Below, in pieces: positions 37,105-48,394 of a stretch of 64,000 nt of DNA (positions are counted from its first letter, which is position 1; each line of letters opens with the position of its first letter). The DNA is taken from positions 11,954,847 through 12,018,846 of the forward strand of contig OX359283.1 in assembly GCA_947179155.2 (NCBI GenBank), read 5' to 3'. Source of the DNA: Hedera helix. Lineage: Eukaryota > Streptophyta > Magnoliopsida > Apiales > Araliaceae. The translations under genes and the position numbers were made by a program. The notes beneath the pieces were generated by a model. It worked only from the letters and a program-made list of their open reading frames with translations. It did no database searches and was not told the DNA's origin.

Positions 37105-37620
37105 CTGCACATTAGGTTTATATGCAAGGGTGAGCTAAAATGCTCAGCAAGTCTTAAACACATAACATATAAGTGAACTCACACCGATAAGGATTGTAAG
37201 GACTCATGGAATAACAATTGATATTTACAAATGTTTTAACATAGCAAGACTGAGTGGTGGTTAGACCTTGAACTGTTCTTTGTCTTTCGACTTAGAACCT
37301 TTTACAGTGGATATAGAAAGGGGATCAACCTAACGACATCCTATGTTATGCATAACATACAATACACTGGACAGATCAAGAACAGTAATACATATTTGTT
37401 CATCTCAGTTTACTTCACATGTCAGGATCGCCTCAAGACGACTTTGTTTGATATAATAAAGCATGATTCGAATTTATCACGAATAATCATTTCATTTTGC
37501 AAGTTATGCCGAAACAAAAAACAATAACTCTCGTATCAAAGATTTATAACACGTTGCATACACAAAATGTATAAATCACATAGAAAGCAAGTAAACAAGG
37601 TTTAAGGATAGAAAACTTGC
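37105..37620 (-). other. Candidate GC-AG intron in LTR leader
   Basis: On - , CTAAAA/GCAAGT (donor from 37620) and TAATGTGCAG/A (acceptor ending 37105), 516 nt, with the hairpin just before the acceptor. The donor lacks the usual exonic G at the last base. Confidence 0.3.
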
Positions 37621-38151
37621 TTTTAGCACAATTTAGGGTTTCCCGGTAATCGTTTAAAGCGCTTATACAAAGAGTTTCGTGTACCGAATGTTAGTTCATC
37701 GAATTTTTTCGTTCTATACGTGTTTTTATCACTAAACTAGACTATTTTCATTGGTGGAATTTTTAGAAAACTTGTCTAACTCAAAAACTCAAAATTTAGT
37801 GCTTCCACCCGAATGCCCCTTAAAATTTCCAGCTTCGACGTCTTTTCCGGTAACTGCCATAACTTTGTCATCCGGAAATATTTTAAAGTGCTTTTTGAGT
37901 CTAAATTGCTTAGAATTTCATGATCTACAACTTTCATTTAGGTTATTAAGGCAGATTCTGACTTTAAAATTTCGTAATTTTAGCAGAAAGGTCAGTATGC
38001 TTACTTTGAACAATATTTTTATGGTTAACCATGTGAAACATGGTACCGCTTGCTTTAACTCTTTAAGAAATCATGTTTTAAGACTCAATATCACTTTATA
38101 ACATAAAAATAACAAATCACAAACCTTCTCATAGAAATATTCATGACTTTT

Positions 38152-38537
38152 GCTCAAGAACACACGAAGAACACGAAGAACGGTTAAACCGTACATGGTA
38201 ACGACTATGTTCTTGAGCTTTTGGTTTTCGTACATGAAATAATTTGAGCATTATAACTGCTTACATAAGTGATTATAACACTTTATAGTTGACAAAAATT
38301 GGTCATTATAACGGCTTGTATAATTGATTAAAATAATTTATAAAAATGCTCAAGAACATACGCATACGCGGAGAACGGATGAACCGTACATGACCACTAC
38401 GTATGTTCATTGAGCTTTAAACTACGAATTGAAATTCGACATTATAACTACTACAAAATGTAGAAAAGCTTAAGAACACGTGAAGAACACGGAGAACGAC
38501 AATCGTACATGGCTACGACTCGCGTTCTTGAGCTTTT
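38152..38537. repeat. Three hairpin modules in LTR
   Basis: Each module starts GCTCAAGAAC(A/C) and ends with the reverse complement GTTCTTGAGC: 38152-38218 (11-bp perfect stem), 38348-38416 and 38464-38537. Each contains GTACATG(G/A) near its centre. Three equivalents are in the related LTR at about 56112-56485. Confidence 0.85.
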
Positions 38538-38730
38538 GAAAATTTAAGACGAAAGAAAAATCGAGCATAAAAACTATAAGGAATTGTACCTTTGGTGTTT
38601 GCAAGCTTTAACTATTTCTTTGCAATATCCAAGATAGTAACTTACTAGAACTCTCTCTCAATATATGTATAGCTTTGATACTTGATTTTTGAGCTTGAAA
38701 ATGAATGAGAAAACAAGTGCACAATGGTTG

Positions 38731-38740
38731 CTATTTATAG
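38731..38740 (-). promoter_or_regulatory. TATA box of solo LTR
   Basis: CTATAAATAG on the - strand, the usual plant LTR promoter context; the related LTR has it at 56670-56679. Confidence 0.6.
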
Positions 38741-39684
38741 GCCAAGCAAAGCTAGGGTAAAACGGTCATTGTTACAAGACTTCCAAGCTAAGCTAAGCTA
38801 AGGTGCACCACCCATTTCCACTTGGTTTGGACGACCCAAAGGTCTGATTTTATGCCATTAAATGCTAGTAATCATCATGTTTGGTGACATCACAAAACCA
38901 TACATGTTAACTTTTGATTGGTCCACCAATTAGCCTACCAAATGAATAGTATTAGGCCTTATTTGGTTGGTCATTTAAGCATTTATTTGAGGGGTAGTCA
39001 TGGTCATTTACCAAGCTTGACCAAGGTTAGATTAGTCCATTTGATAATCTAGCTTAATCAATGTTAGGTTAATTAGCAATAACTTAGGTTAATTAGGTTT
39101 ATTAATTCACCGATTAGTTTAACATATAGATTAGGTTAATCTATAGTTTAATTAATCTTAATCCTAGTGAGGTTAAGTTTAATTACATGTTAATTAGGTT
39201 AAATGGTAATCTAGTTCAATTCCAACCGAATTAGTGTTAATCATCTAATTAGGTTAATTAGTTAGATAATTTAATTATTCTGTAACTAGGTTTAAGTCTA
39301 GATTAGGGTTCCTAATCCAGTTATCTTTAACCTAGTTCATTTCTAAGTATTCCAGTTGAATTGGTCTTTACTGATTTAAAAGTCAGATATTACGGAGTTT
39401 TGTTCCGAATAAACACTATTCTGTAAAACGAAAAGTCAAAAAGACATTGCACGTTTTTCGGTGAATAGTGTTTTTGATTTCTATTTCTCAGAAAATGGTT
39501 AGACGATCAAAAAGGCAAAAAAAATATTTTTCGTCTTTTCCCTATTTCGTCCTATACCCGACGCGTTTTTCGAGAAAAACTTTTATCGGCTATATTGTGT
39601 TTTCAAAGTACGGGAAAGATGAATCCTGAAACTGAATGTCATTTCGACGTACACGTTTCGCTCGGGGGCTTAGGTTAGATTTTC

Positions 39685-39716
39685 TAGGGTTTAGACCCTA
39701 GGGTTTAGGGTTTAGG
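39685..39716. promoter_or_regulatory. Telo-box-like repeats in LTR
   Basis: Four copies of TAGGGTTTA-type sequence, one inverted (TAGGGTTTAGACCCTAGGG). AAACCCTA telo-boxes occur in plant promoters; this lies near the 5' end of the LTR, so it may be a U3 element. The homologue at 57321-57344 has fewer copies. Confidence 0.55.
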
Positions 39717-39963
39717 TTTTATCTTCTTTTCAGATTTTCGAAAAAAAACTTTTATGTTCCTTTTTCGTGCTAAGGTTGTATACTTGAACCGAAACACATA
39801 AATAAACAATAACGAAGATTCCATAACACATATAAGATGTAATTCAAGCTTTATTTATTCACATAAAGTCGGATTACAACTCTCTCGGAAGTTCGGAATA
39901 TTACACATATGACCCCCCTAATTCGGAGGTTAATGTATATATATATGTATGTATATAAATGGC

Positions 39964-40222
39964 CATATATGTATTTGGTCTAGTGGTAGGATTCTAGCTT
40001 AAGTTGTGAGAAGACCCAAGTTCAATTCTTGGGAGATGCCACTATATGATTATTTTTTTCTTACTATTTAATTCATTATTTTTTTAATTACCATTATATG
40101 CATTTGGTCTAGTGGTAGGATTCTAGCTTAAGTTGTGAAAAGCCCCAAGTCAATTCTTGGGAAATGCCACTATATGATTTAATATTTTTTTCTTACCATT
40201 TAATTCATTATTTTTTTAGTTA
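39964..40222 (+). repeat. Tandem tRNA-like units (Pol III box A/B)
   Basis: Two about 130-bp units (39964-40091, 40092-40222). Each contains a 69-70 nt tRNA-like segment (39971-40040 and 40100-40168): box A TGGTCTAGTGG, which fits TRGYNNARNNG; a T-arm CCAAG-TTCAATT-CTTGG in the first copy; and an acceptor-like GCATTT/AAATGC pairing in the second. The D-arm resembles tRNA-Gly. The anticodon arm does not fold correctly, so these are not functional tRNA genes. They may be a SINE-like or captured tRNA sequence within the hAT element. Confidence 0.7.
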
Positions 40223-41011
40223 CAAATTTTGCAGATAATTGATTTTCTAAATAATGTTAAGAACTACCTCATAACTAAAGAAATATCGTTACCCATCAAC
40301 ATAAATAATAATTTTATAACATTTAATCTCTTAACAAGAAACTTATATTGCAGTCATATGTATCAAAAATTCCAAAAAAAAAAAATGAATAGATATTCTT
40401 AAAATTAGATAAGGATAACACCATCTCAATACCACTAATAGAGAGATAACAAGACAATACAGGGAAAGACAGATAGTACATGACAAAGTAAACCTCAGTA
40501 CCTCACAGAATAACAGTTGAAATTAGCATACATAAAATTCATGAACTTTGTAAGATACCAAATAAGCAGATATCTGAAAAGATGCAAAATAATTTATCAA
40601 AAAAATAAGAGCTACAAAATAATAATATGAGTGCGCGATCATCAGAAGAATTACTCAAAAAGAGACTTGGGTTATCTTAAAAAAATATATAATTAATTTA
40701 ACAATTGAAAACGAACAAATATATGAGTGGATGAATGACAGTCTGATAGTTTATATTGAGAAGGATATTTTTTCAACAATTGAAAACGAACAAATTTTGA
40801 GACGTTTTCAAACTATGCAGACTCGCAGGATACAAATGTCTTCTCTCAGTTGTACAACTGAAAAAAGCACTTCAAGCATCAATAAATAAAAATTTTTTAC
40901 TGATGTATTTTGACCTCCCTCTAAAAGTGTTCTGGTTCCGCCACTGTGTCAACCTGTTTTGATTATTGACCGATCCAATCCGGGCGGATTTTAAAACCAT
41001 GGATAAGATCA

Positions 41012-42248
41012 CATCTTATCTAGTATATTTTTCAATGTTCATAACTACATCGAAAAATTTCTAAGTTACGTATAAAACACCTTCAAAGGGTATAAGCCCG
41101 GAAGGATAATTTTTAGTTCCAAAAACTATTTGATTGAAAAAATGCGTATTTATCCCGAAAAATAGCAGATTTATAAGGAATTTTAAAAACCCTTTCGAAC
41201 ATTTTATTGTGATTCTTTCTGTTTTTATTATCGCTTTTTCCCGTCTTAATTTTACTTGATCGAGTCAATAAAATTAACTGAGTACGTTGTTTTAATTATA
41301 CAACTGATTCGGTAAAAACGAAAACTGAGGTGGTGAGGGTTCATGTCTAAAAATGTGGTGGGAAAATTTGCCAACGAACTAGATTTTTTTTTTCTAGTGT
41401 GGATTGGCTTTGGTATATGCACGCGCAACAAAGCGCAAGTAAATTTTTTGGGAGTTGGAAATGCCTTTAAAGATGACAAATTGATGATTCTGCATTGAAA
41501 GTTAATGTGGAGCTGCCATGCCATGGCAATATATCGGGAGATCAAATAATGGAATGTAGCCATCACTTTCATTCCATGTTTTCATTACACCCGAAAAGTT
41601 GGAATAAATGTCTCCCCCTACTTTCGGCCAATATGTTTCTTGTTGGTGGGGAGTATTGTTGTTGTTTAGATTTTTGGACGAAATTAGTTGAGTAAGGTTT
41701 TATTTTTTAAAATTTGATTTTGTTTAAAAAGTTGGCAGATTGAGTTGAGGAGGACTTGAAATTTGGTATACGAATATCCGTTTAAAAAATGATTCGAGTT
41801 CAAGTCGAGTTTAAGCTTGTCTCGTATATTTTTTTTTTTTTATAAAAATAAAAATATACTCTTTCTATTATAAAAAAAAGATGTTTTAAATACAATTTTC
41901 ATACAAATTAAGAAAAGTCAAGTTGAGAAAAAAGACTAAAAAAAGTTTAAAATTTATATTTTGTGACCTCACAAGGATATATAAAGTGATAATTTTTTTC
42001 CTTCTTATTTATACTAGTAGACCCTACTAAATGTCTTACTTGCCCTTTATTTCATGTACCTTATGACATCCTTTTGAGGACTGTTAGTAGTTTATCCGGG
42101 TCGGACTCGTGGATTATGGACATCCACTTGGGTATGGATATTGGATTACCCAATTGGTATTGGGAGAGTCACATATCACTTGAAAGTATTTCAGATAATA
42201 CTTGATATTGTCAAGACTCTTTATGAGATATGTCTCTTGATTTAGTCA
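41012..42248. other. Intergenic DNA
   Basis: No gene recognised. ORFs 41252-41572 (-) and 41495-41695 (+) overlap on opposite strands without motifs. From about 42060 the sequence is continuous with 50373 onwards across the inserted LTR and may belong to the SIRE-like remnant. Confidence 0.45.
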
Positions 42249-42713
42249 GTTGTTGTGACACCCTCAAATCTGGACCCACACAGCCCAAACTTGAGTTGTC
42301 AAAATACACAACAACTATTACAATACAACGTACCACAATACAGTATTCAAATAGTACACAACTAAGTCTTCATTATTATTGTCACACTATTTTATAACTT
42401 ATGAAGACTAATACAGCTACAATTCGAATCTTCACTCCATCCCCGGACTAGACCCAGCTACTCTTTCATCTTCTATTGAAAAACAATGGAACAAAAAGAA
42501 ATAGTGAGCTCAAATAGCCCATTAAAGAATATTATGACTAAGATAATGACAAATAAATTATTGTTAACCTTCAATAGTTGAGTTTTTGATAGAATAATTT
42601 AAACAACAAGTTTTAATTCAACAACTGCAGTTAAGTTTTTAAACAAAGTTCAGATCAATAACTGCAGTAGACTAATAACCATTAGAAAAATCATATGGAC
42701 CATGATGTCCACT

Positions 42714-44308
42714 TGATGTGATGTTGCAAGCACCCAAAAATAAAATCTTACTTTGGAAAATAAATATGTAGTAGTGCAAGTAAGAGTCGATCCCACAGAG
42801 AATGATTAATTTAATTTTATGTTTTCGCAAACAAACATTGGGGGGTTTTTGAATCAAAGAAATAATTTAAATAAAATTTATTAAAATAAATATGCAAGAA
42901 ATAAATAAGAAGAAAAAGTCTTGGTTTAAGTTAATATCCACTATTAAGAATTTACAACTGATCACTGATGCAAGAATAACTCATTTCATATTTTAAATAT
43001 TCAACGTGGAATAATTACTCCCATTCGAATAATTTTGCTACTCTTCTTAATTTTAGTTAAGCAGAAACAAACGATCTAAATAACCCTTACTACTAAATAA
43101 TCTAAGACAAGCGCTAAAGATTTAACCTAGTAGCAGCATAAAGAAATGGAGAGATCGTTGAACTAAACAACACAATTCAAGCATCTGCATTTAATCTAGA
43201 TGAATATTCTTCCTAAGATAAAATAATCTTTTGATCTGCAAAACAATTATTAAACTTAGTTGCTTCATAAATTAAAGTGACTAAACAATTACGGATTTGA
43301 TATTTAATTTAGCAGTAGATTTCAACGAATAATAAACTAGTATGCATCCTAGCAATTAAACGAATTAATCATAAAATTAAACACAGAAAAATATTCAATA
43401 CTCAAAATATAAATTGAACAATTAAAGTAAATTAGATCTCACAGTGTATAAATCTTGATGGCTTCAATCACTTAAACCAAGAAAAAGAATTTAGCTACTC
43501 ATAATTGTAGAGAGCATCAAAGAATAGAAGAGAGAATTTTTCTTATTAGAAAAGTTGTATGTTACATTGTGTGTCAAGCCGTCTATTTATAGGCTCCAAA
43601 ATATTCCCAACCCTAGTAGAATTTATAATTAAAAATAAAAGAAAAAATAAAATAATTATTATCCTAACCCTAATTGGAATTAAAATTCAATTTGGAATAA
43701 AAAAGTAGCAATAAATCGCGAATAATCTCGTTTTCAGAATTAACGCGCTAAACAAACAGCCCATTCGCTACAGTACCAACGCGCGGTCAACGCCAGCCCG
43801 CGCATTGCGTGCGGCACCCTGAACCCTGAACGACGTCGTTTTGATCCTATTCTTGCTACTGTGCAGCATCACCGCGCGCATTGTGCGGACGCTCTAATGA
43901 AACGACGTCGTTCCAGCTGCTTCCCACTCCATCCGCGCGCATTGCACGGGCGTCAACTTTTTTGGAATTTACAGAATTGCCACCGGTCTTTGTAGAATTT
44001 ACAGATTTGCCCCCCAAGCTTATTTTTCCTACAAAATAAAATATAAAATAATTAAAAATAAATAAAAATAATATAAAAATACTAAAAATAATAAATAATG
44101 ATTAATAAAACACCTAAAATACTAAAAATAAATAAAAACACATAAATAAAAAATATAAAAATACTATAAAATTATTAACATAAATTAACTAAAATCCTAT
44201 AAAACCTATTAAAACCAATATGAGCTAAATAATTAAACATTTAAGCACGCAATAAATATAAAAACTAAGTATTAGGGAATAAAAATATCGTATAATTTAA
44301 CTCTATCA
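42714..44308 (-). repeat. Solo LTR, Athila/Tat-like, 1.6 kb
   Basis: On - it starts TGATAGAGTTAAATTATACG and ends GGTGCTTGCAACATCACATCA, with CCACT on both sides (42709-42713 and 44309-44313). The GTGGGATCGACTCTTACTTG stretch near the end and the TGATAG start resemble Athila/Tat LTRs. TATA box CTATAAATAG on - at 43583-43592. A GC-rich island of CGCGCATTG and AACGACGTCGTT motifs is at 43738-43960. Same family as 51862-53562. Confidence 0.88.
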
Positions 44309-44479
44309 CCACTCGCTTATCTTTTTAAGAAAAATATTATCAACTTTTATCATTTGAAACACCACTGACCATGGTATTACAATTTCACAGTTCCTGATCA
44401 TAATCATGCAAGTCAACAGTTCATGTTTGCACTACGGGCCAAAGATATTCAATATAGCACCAACGGTCATGATTATACC

Positions 44480-47400
44480 TGTAACGACCCGGAAATCCGC
44501 GTGTTGGCCACGCCGAATCCCGCTCGTTAGACGTACAACCTTGTACTTAAATCCACAATATACCTCAATAATATAATTGATGAAACTAGTTTATTTTAAA
44601 ACTATTACAATCGCATTCACAATCTACAACTATATTGTAGTTATTTAAAACAGAGTTTATTTAAATCTATAACATGATCCTGCCTCAGAATCGAAATCTT
44701 TACTTAATGACATCTTAGATCGAATATAATATGTTCTAGTGTGTTACAAAAATATGAGTACAATAAACTCACTAAATACCACATTCAAATTTTTATTTAT
44801 ACAAATATTCTTTTGTACACAACGGTACGATAATATATCTCACATCTGTTCCAAATTGCAAGTTATACTAACTATTTAAGTTTTCTAACTTTGATTTATA
44901 CAAACAAACTACCTTAACAGGTTTATCGCAATAACATCTAACTTTCTCTACACAGAGATTCCATTACCATGTATAATACCATTCGTACAAGTCGGACATT
45001 CACGTCTCATTTTCTGTCTTTATCGACATCGTCTAAATTTCTCGAGCTTCAACTGAAAATGTTGATTAAGCAAGAATGAGCACGACGGCTCAGCAAGTCT
45101 AACAGATAGCACATAACACATAGTTCATGTTTATACATGCTTCTCATACTTCATGCATTACATTATATGAATGCATCATGCTTCTCATGCTTTGCATTTA
45201 TTTATGCAACATACTGATCATGCATTACAATGAATACATGGCATACAGTTCAACTTATTCAATTAACTCAAGCTTTCTATCATATAGAATCAACACACAT
45301 CATATGAGTTCACAAAAGCATATTTAATTCAAATTCTCACATACTTCAAGTGCACACACAACAGTTATACACATAGCAACAATATCTGAAAAACTTGCCT
45401 GGATTGCAAAACCAGCTTAAGCTAACCTTTCATGTTCCTTGTAACACCTACACGGCATGTGAGATCAACGGTGCACAAAATCAGTCAAAGTTTGACTAAA
45501 TGCTTAATCTTATATTCGTCTAGTTCGAACCACTAATTAGTCGCTAACGAACCCTACTCTGGGTTTAACTTAATTACATCACAAAACTCAACAATTTGTC
45601 ATAATATTATCCGCTTCGGATAATATATTGAGCTATTACCTAGTAACACCTCAATCAACTTCTAATGTTATTTAATTGATAAATAACACTTTAAATAGAC
45701 ATCAATATTATTAATCATTTCTGAAAACCTATCATTAATAGGTTACCCACTAGTTAGTGCTAACCTTGAACAATCTAGCTAACACTTAATTCACATACTC
45801 ACCACATATTGCATATATGTATCTCATAATACCTTTATTATGTCATTTTAGTGCCTCTTGATCGAATAAATCAAGTTATATAATTTATTCGAGTTATACA
45901 TAAATACAGCTTTAATTATTCAATACACAAATATATTTTTCAAAAATATCAAACTGACTCGTTATTTTTAATATTTTCTGGAAATCATTAGTATATGATA
46001 TAATACGCACGAATTAATTTTCGTTTAATTTTTCAAGTCAGTTTACTATTTTTAATGGAGCCAAATCTGACCAAATTTGCAATATTTATTAAAAATCTAA
46101 AACTCAACATAAAATTCTGAAATTTAAACTTTAGCCTCTTGTTATATCATATAGCACACAGTAAAAAATTCAGAGTAATCCGAGTTACCAACAGTGAGTT
46201 ATAACAGTTTAACAATCTGTAATGCAAAAACTTGTTTGGCCATAAATCACTCATACGAACTCCGATTGAGCTCAATTTTGGACAGAGGCTACACAACAAC
46301 ATATATTTTCAAAATCCAGAAACCCAGAATTTTTACAGTAAGTTAAATGACCTAAATACCCCTCAGAAAGTCTGGGCAGATTGCATTTCGACTGAAAACA
46401 GTTTTGGCCAGTTTTATGGGAAAAATCATATAAAATCACTCGTAACTCGGAATTTAGTCAATCCAGTTGGGTTAATTCCAGAACTCGAAAATCTAGGTCC
46501 CTACGTGTACGGATTTTTAAAATGAGCTACGGAATGAACACAGAAACTGCGCAAAGCGGGCTGCCGACAGTGGCCATTTTCAGCTTTGCGTAGTTTCGTT
46601 CGAAAAATCGTATCGCGCCCGTTTTAAATCATTTTGACGTGATACCAACTAGGTGTTGTTCAAAACTTATACCTTTAACATAATAGATCATAAAACTGAG
46701 CATACCAAATAAACACATAAGATTTTAAAACTCAAAACCGAAAGCATAGCTTAAGGTTTCTTAACTAGTTTTCAACTTAAACAATTTTTCTACAAAACTT
46801 ATGATGATCAACCATAGATTTAAGCTCATAGAACATTTTTAAACAACAAGAGTTGATCATCTCATCAACTTAGCATACAAGGGTTTTAGAAAATATTTTT
46901 ACCCAAAATATCACATAAACTAGTATGTAAAAATACTTAAATTCTCAAGAGAGTATCTCATGAACAATAAATCACAAAAACTCCATCAAAATCTTCAACC
47001 TTATATCTTCTAGTCCTCCATGGCTACAATACACATATATCTTCCACAACTAACCATGGCATAAATATTTAAAGTAATAAATGAACAAAAGATAGAACTA
47101 GGGTTTGAAGAAAACTTTTAAACCTTTTTGTTTTGCTTGATCTCTTCCTCCTCAAGCCAAAATAATTGATGAATATTGATGACATACACTCCCTCTATGT
47201 TCCTCCCAAACCGTGGCCCTCCTCTCTCTCTATACTTGAGATTTTAGAAATTTTGAATGGAGGAAAGCAAGGTTAGGATGATCAAGGAAGCTTTCTTCCA
47301 ATCTCTCCCACAAAATCAAGGGTTTCTCTTAGTATAGTAAGCTAGGGTTTGAAGCAAATTCATGGAGAAGATGATGAATAGTTGGAGGATGGATACCCTT

Positions 47401-48394
47401 CCAAGATGATAGATAATATGGAATTGAAATAATATCAACTCCATCCTAATCTCTCCTTTCAATGCACAAATAAATTAATTTGAAACAATTTTGGAGTCCA
47501 CCAATAGAATATTAGCAAGTGCTCATGGACTTGTAATCTAATTTAATTCCAACTTAACCTCCCTTTTCCATGCACTAATGAACTATATTGGAAATAAATT
47601 TGGAGTCCACCAATAAAAAGCAACCAAGTGGCATCAAGTGGGGGCTCCATGGCCAAATATCCGGCCACCCATGTATATGTGTGTGTATATATATATATAT
47701 ATTTAAATGCATAAACGGGGTAATTTTGCTCATTTTTAATTCCATAAAATAATTTAATAAAGGGGTTTCAATTTAAATACACCCAAACACCTTAAATTAG
47801 GATAAGTTTAATCACCCAAAATATCCACTAGCATACTAGTTACATAAATTAATTAGTAACTAGTTTAATTTAATTATGTTTCGTATCGTAAATAATTACC
47901 CGTCCCGCATATAATTAAATAATTAAACTTTTTAATTTAAATTACAACGATGACTCACAAAAATTAAATATTTATTTAATTATTTATCCCGTTTTAGGGT
48001 TTGCTATATTCAAGTACACTTGAATATTTAATTTCTCGCTTCGACGAGTCACTGACATTAAATTCATGGGTTAGTCCATTAATTAATATACTCATATCGC
48101 ATGGACTTCCCTTTAATTATTTACCAATTAATCACGTGCTCACAAAGATTTAAATTAATCCCCAAAATTCAACTTGTTGAAACTTAATTTTCCAATTTAA
48201 TTTACAAGGTGTGATAATAACTACGGTTATTACATTCTTCTAGATTCCAAATTAAATATATTATTGATCTTAAAAAAAATCTCACTAGCACACAAGGAAT
48301 TTATTTCAGTCAAATGGGCTAGCTAAAATAATTAATTAAATAGCATACACAAAATATCTTATTTCTAATTCTTTCAAATATCCGGGATATTACA
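44480..48394 (-). repeat. Solo LTR related to the LARD LTR, 3.9 kb
   Basis: From TGTAACGACCCGG to CCGGGATATTACA with ATACC on both sides (44475-44479 and 48395-48399). It shares with the LARD LTR the termini, the stretch GTGAGATCAACGGTGCACAA and the hairpin GAGCACGACGGCTCAGCAAG, but has diverged strongly elsewhere and lacks the regular palindrome array. ORF 46232-46525 is probably chance. Confidence 0.92.
45053..45398 (-). other. Candidate GC-AG intron in LTR leader
   Basis: On - , CCAG/GCAAGT (donor from 45398) and CAACATTTTCAG/T (acceptor ending 45053), 346 nt, with the GCTGAGCCGTCGTGCTCA hairpin before the acceptor. Confidence 0.4.

Larger units (their letters stand above)
36261..39905 (-). 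repeat. Solo LTR, Tekay-like, 3.6 kb
   Basis: From TGTGACGCCCCCAAATC to CGGAATATTACA (+ strand) with CATAT on both sides (36256-36260 and 39906-39910). The R/U5-type hairpin GCAAGGGTGAGC...GCTCAGCAAG is at 37124-37150, so the promoter points to -. It is in the same family as the solo LTR at 54197-57533. ORF 37751-38101 has a diverged, shorter counterpart there (55855-56061) but looks non-coding. Confidence 0.92.
36219..40946. mobile_element. Non-autonomous hAT element, split by solo LTR
   Basis: Ends CATAGGCGGAACCAG (left) and, read from the right, CAGTGGCGGAACCAG, with the eight-base duplication TGTCAACC on both sides (36211-36218 and 40947-40954). The ends and eight-base TSD are those of plant hAT elements. 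Without the inserted LTR it is about 1.08 kb and has no transposase. A run of 13 G follows the left end. Between the LTR and the right end are two tandem tRNA-like units. Confidence 0.9.
35837..41001. mobile_element. MITE with Mutator-like TSD, split by hAT element
   Basis: The left end AATGTTTTCAGATCCG and, read from the right, CATGGTTTTAAAATCCG are similar inverted ends, flanked by GATAAGATC on both sides (35828-35836 and 41002-41010; one more A also matches). A nine-base duplication fits Mutator-like elements. The element's own DNA is about 430 bp (35837-36218 plus 40955-41001) and is full of ACCGGTTCAACC-like motifs. The hAT element is inserted inside. Confidence 0.72.

Noticed and set aside
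39685..39716. Interstitial telomere or chromosome end
   Set aside because: Only four units, one inverted, within an LTR and with a homologous site in another LTR.
39971..40168. Two functional tRNA-Gly genes
   Set aside because: The anticodon arm cannot form a 5-bp stem with a 7-base loop, and the second copy has a shortened T loop.
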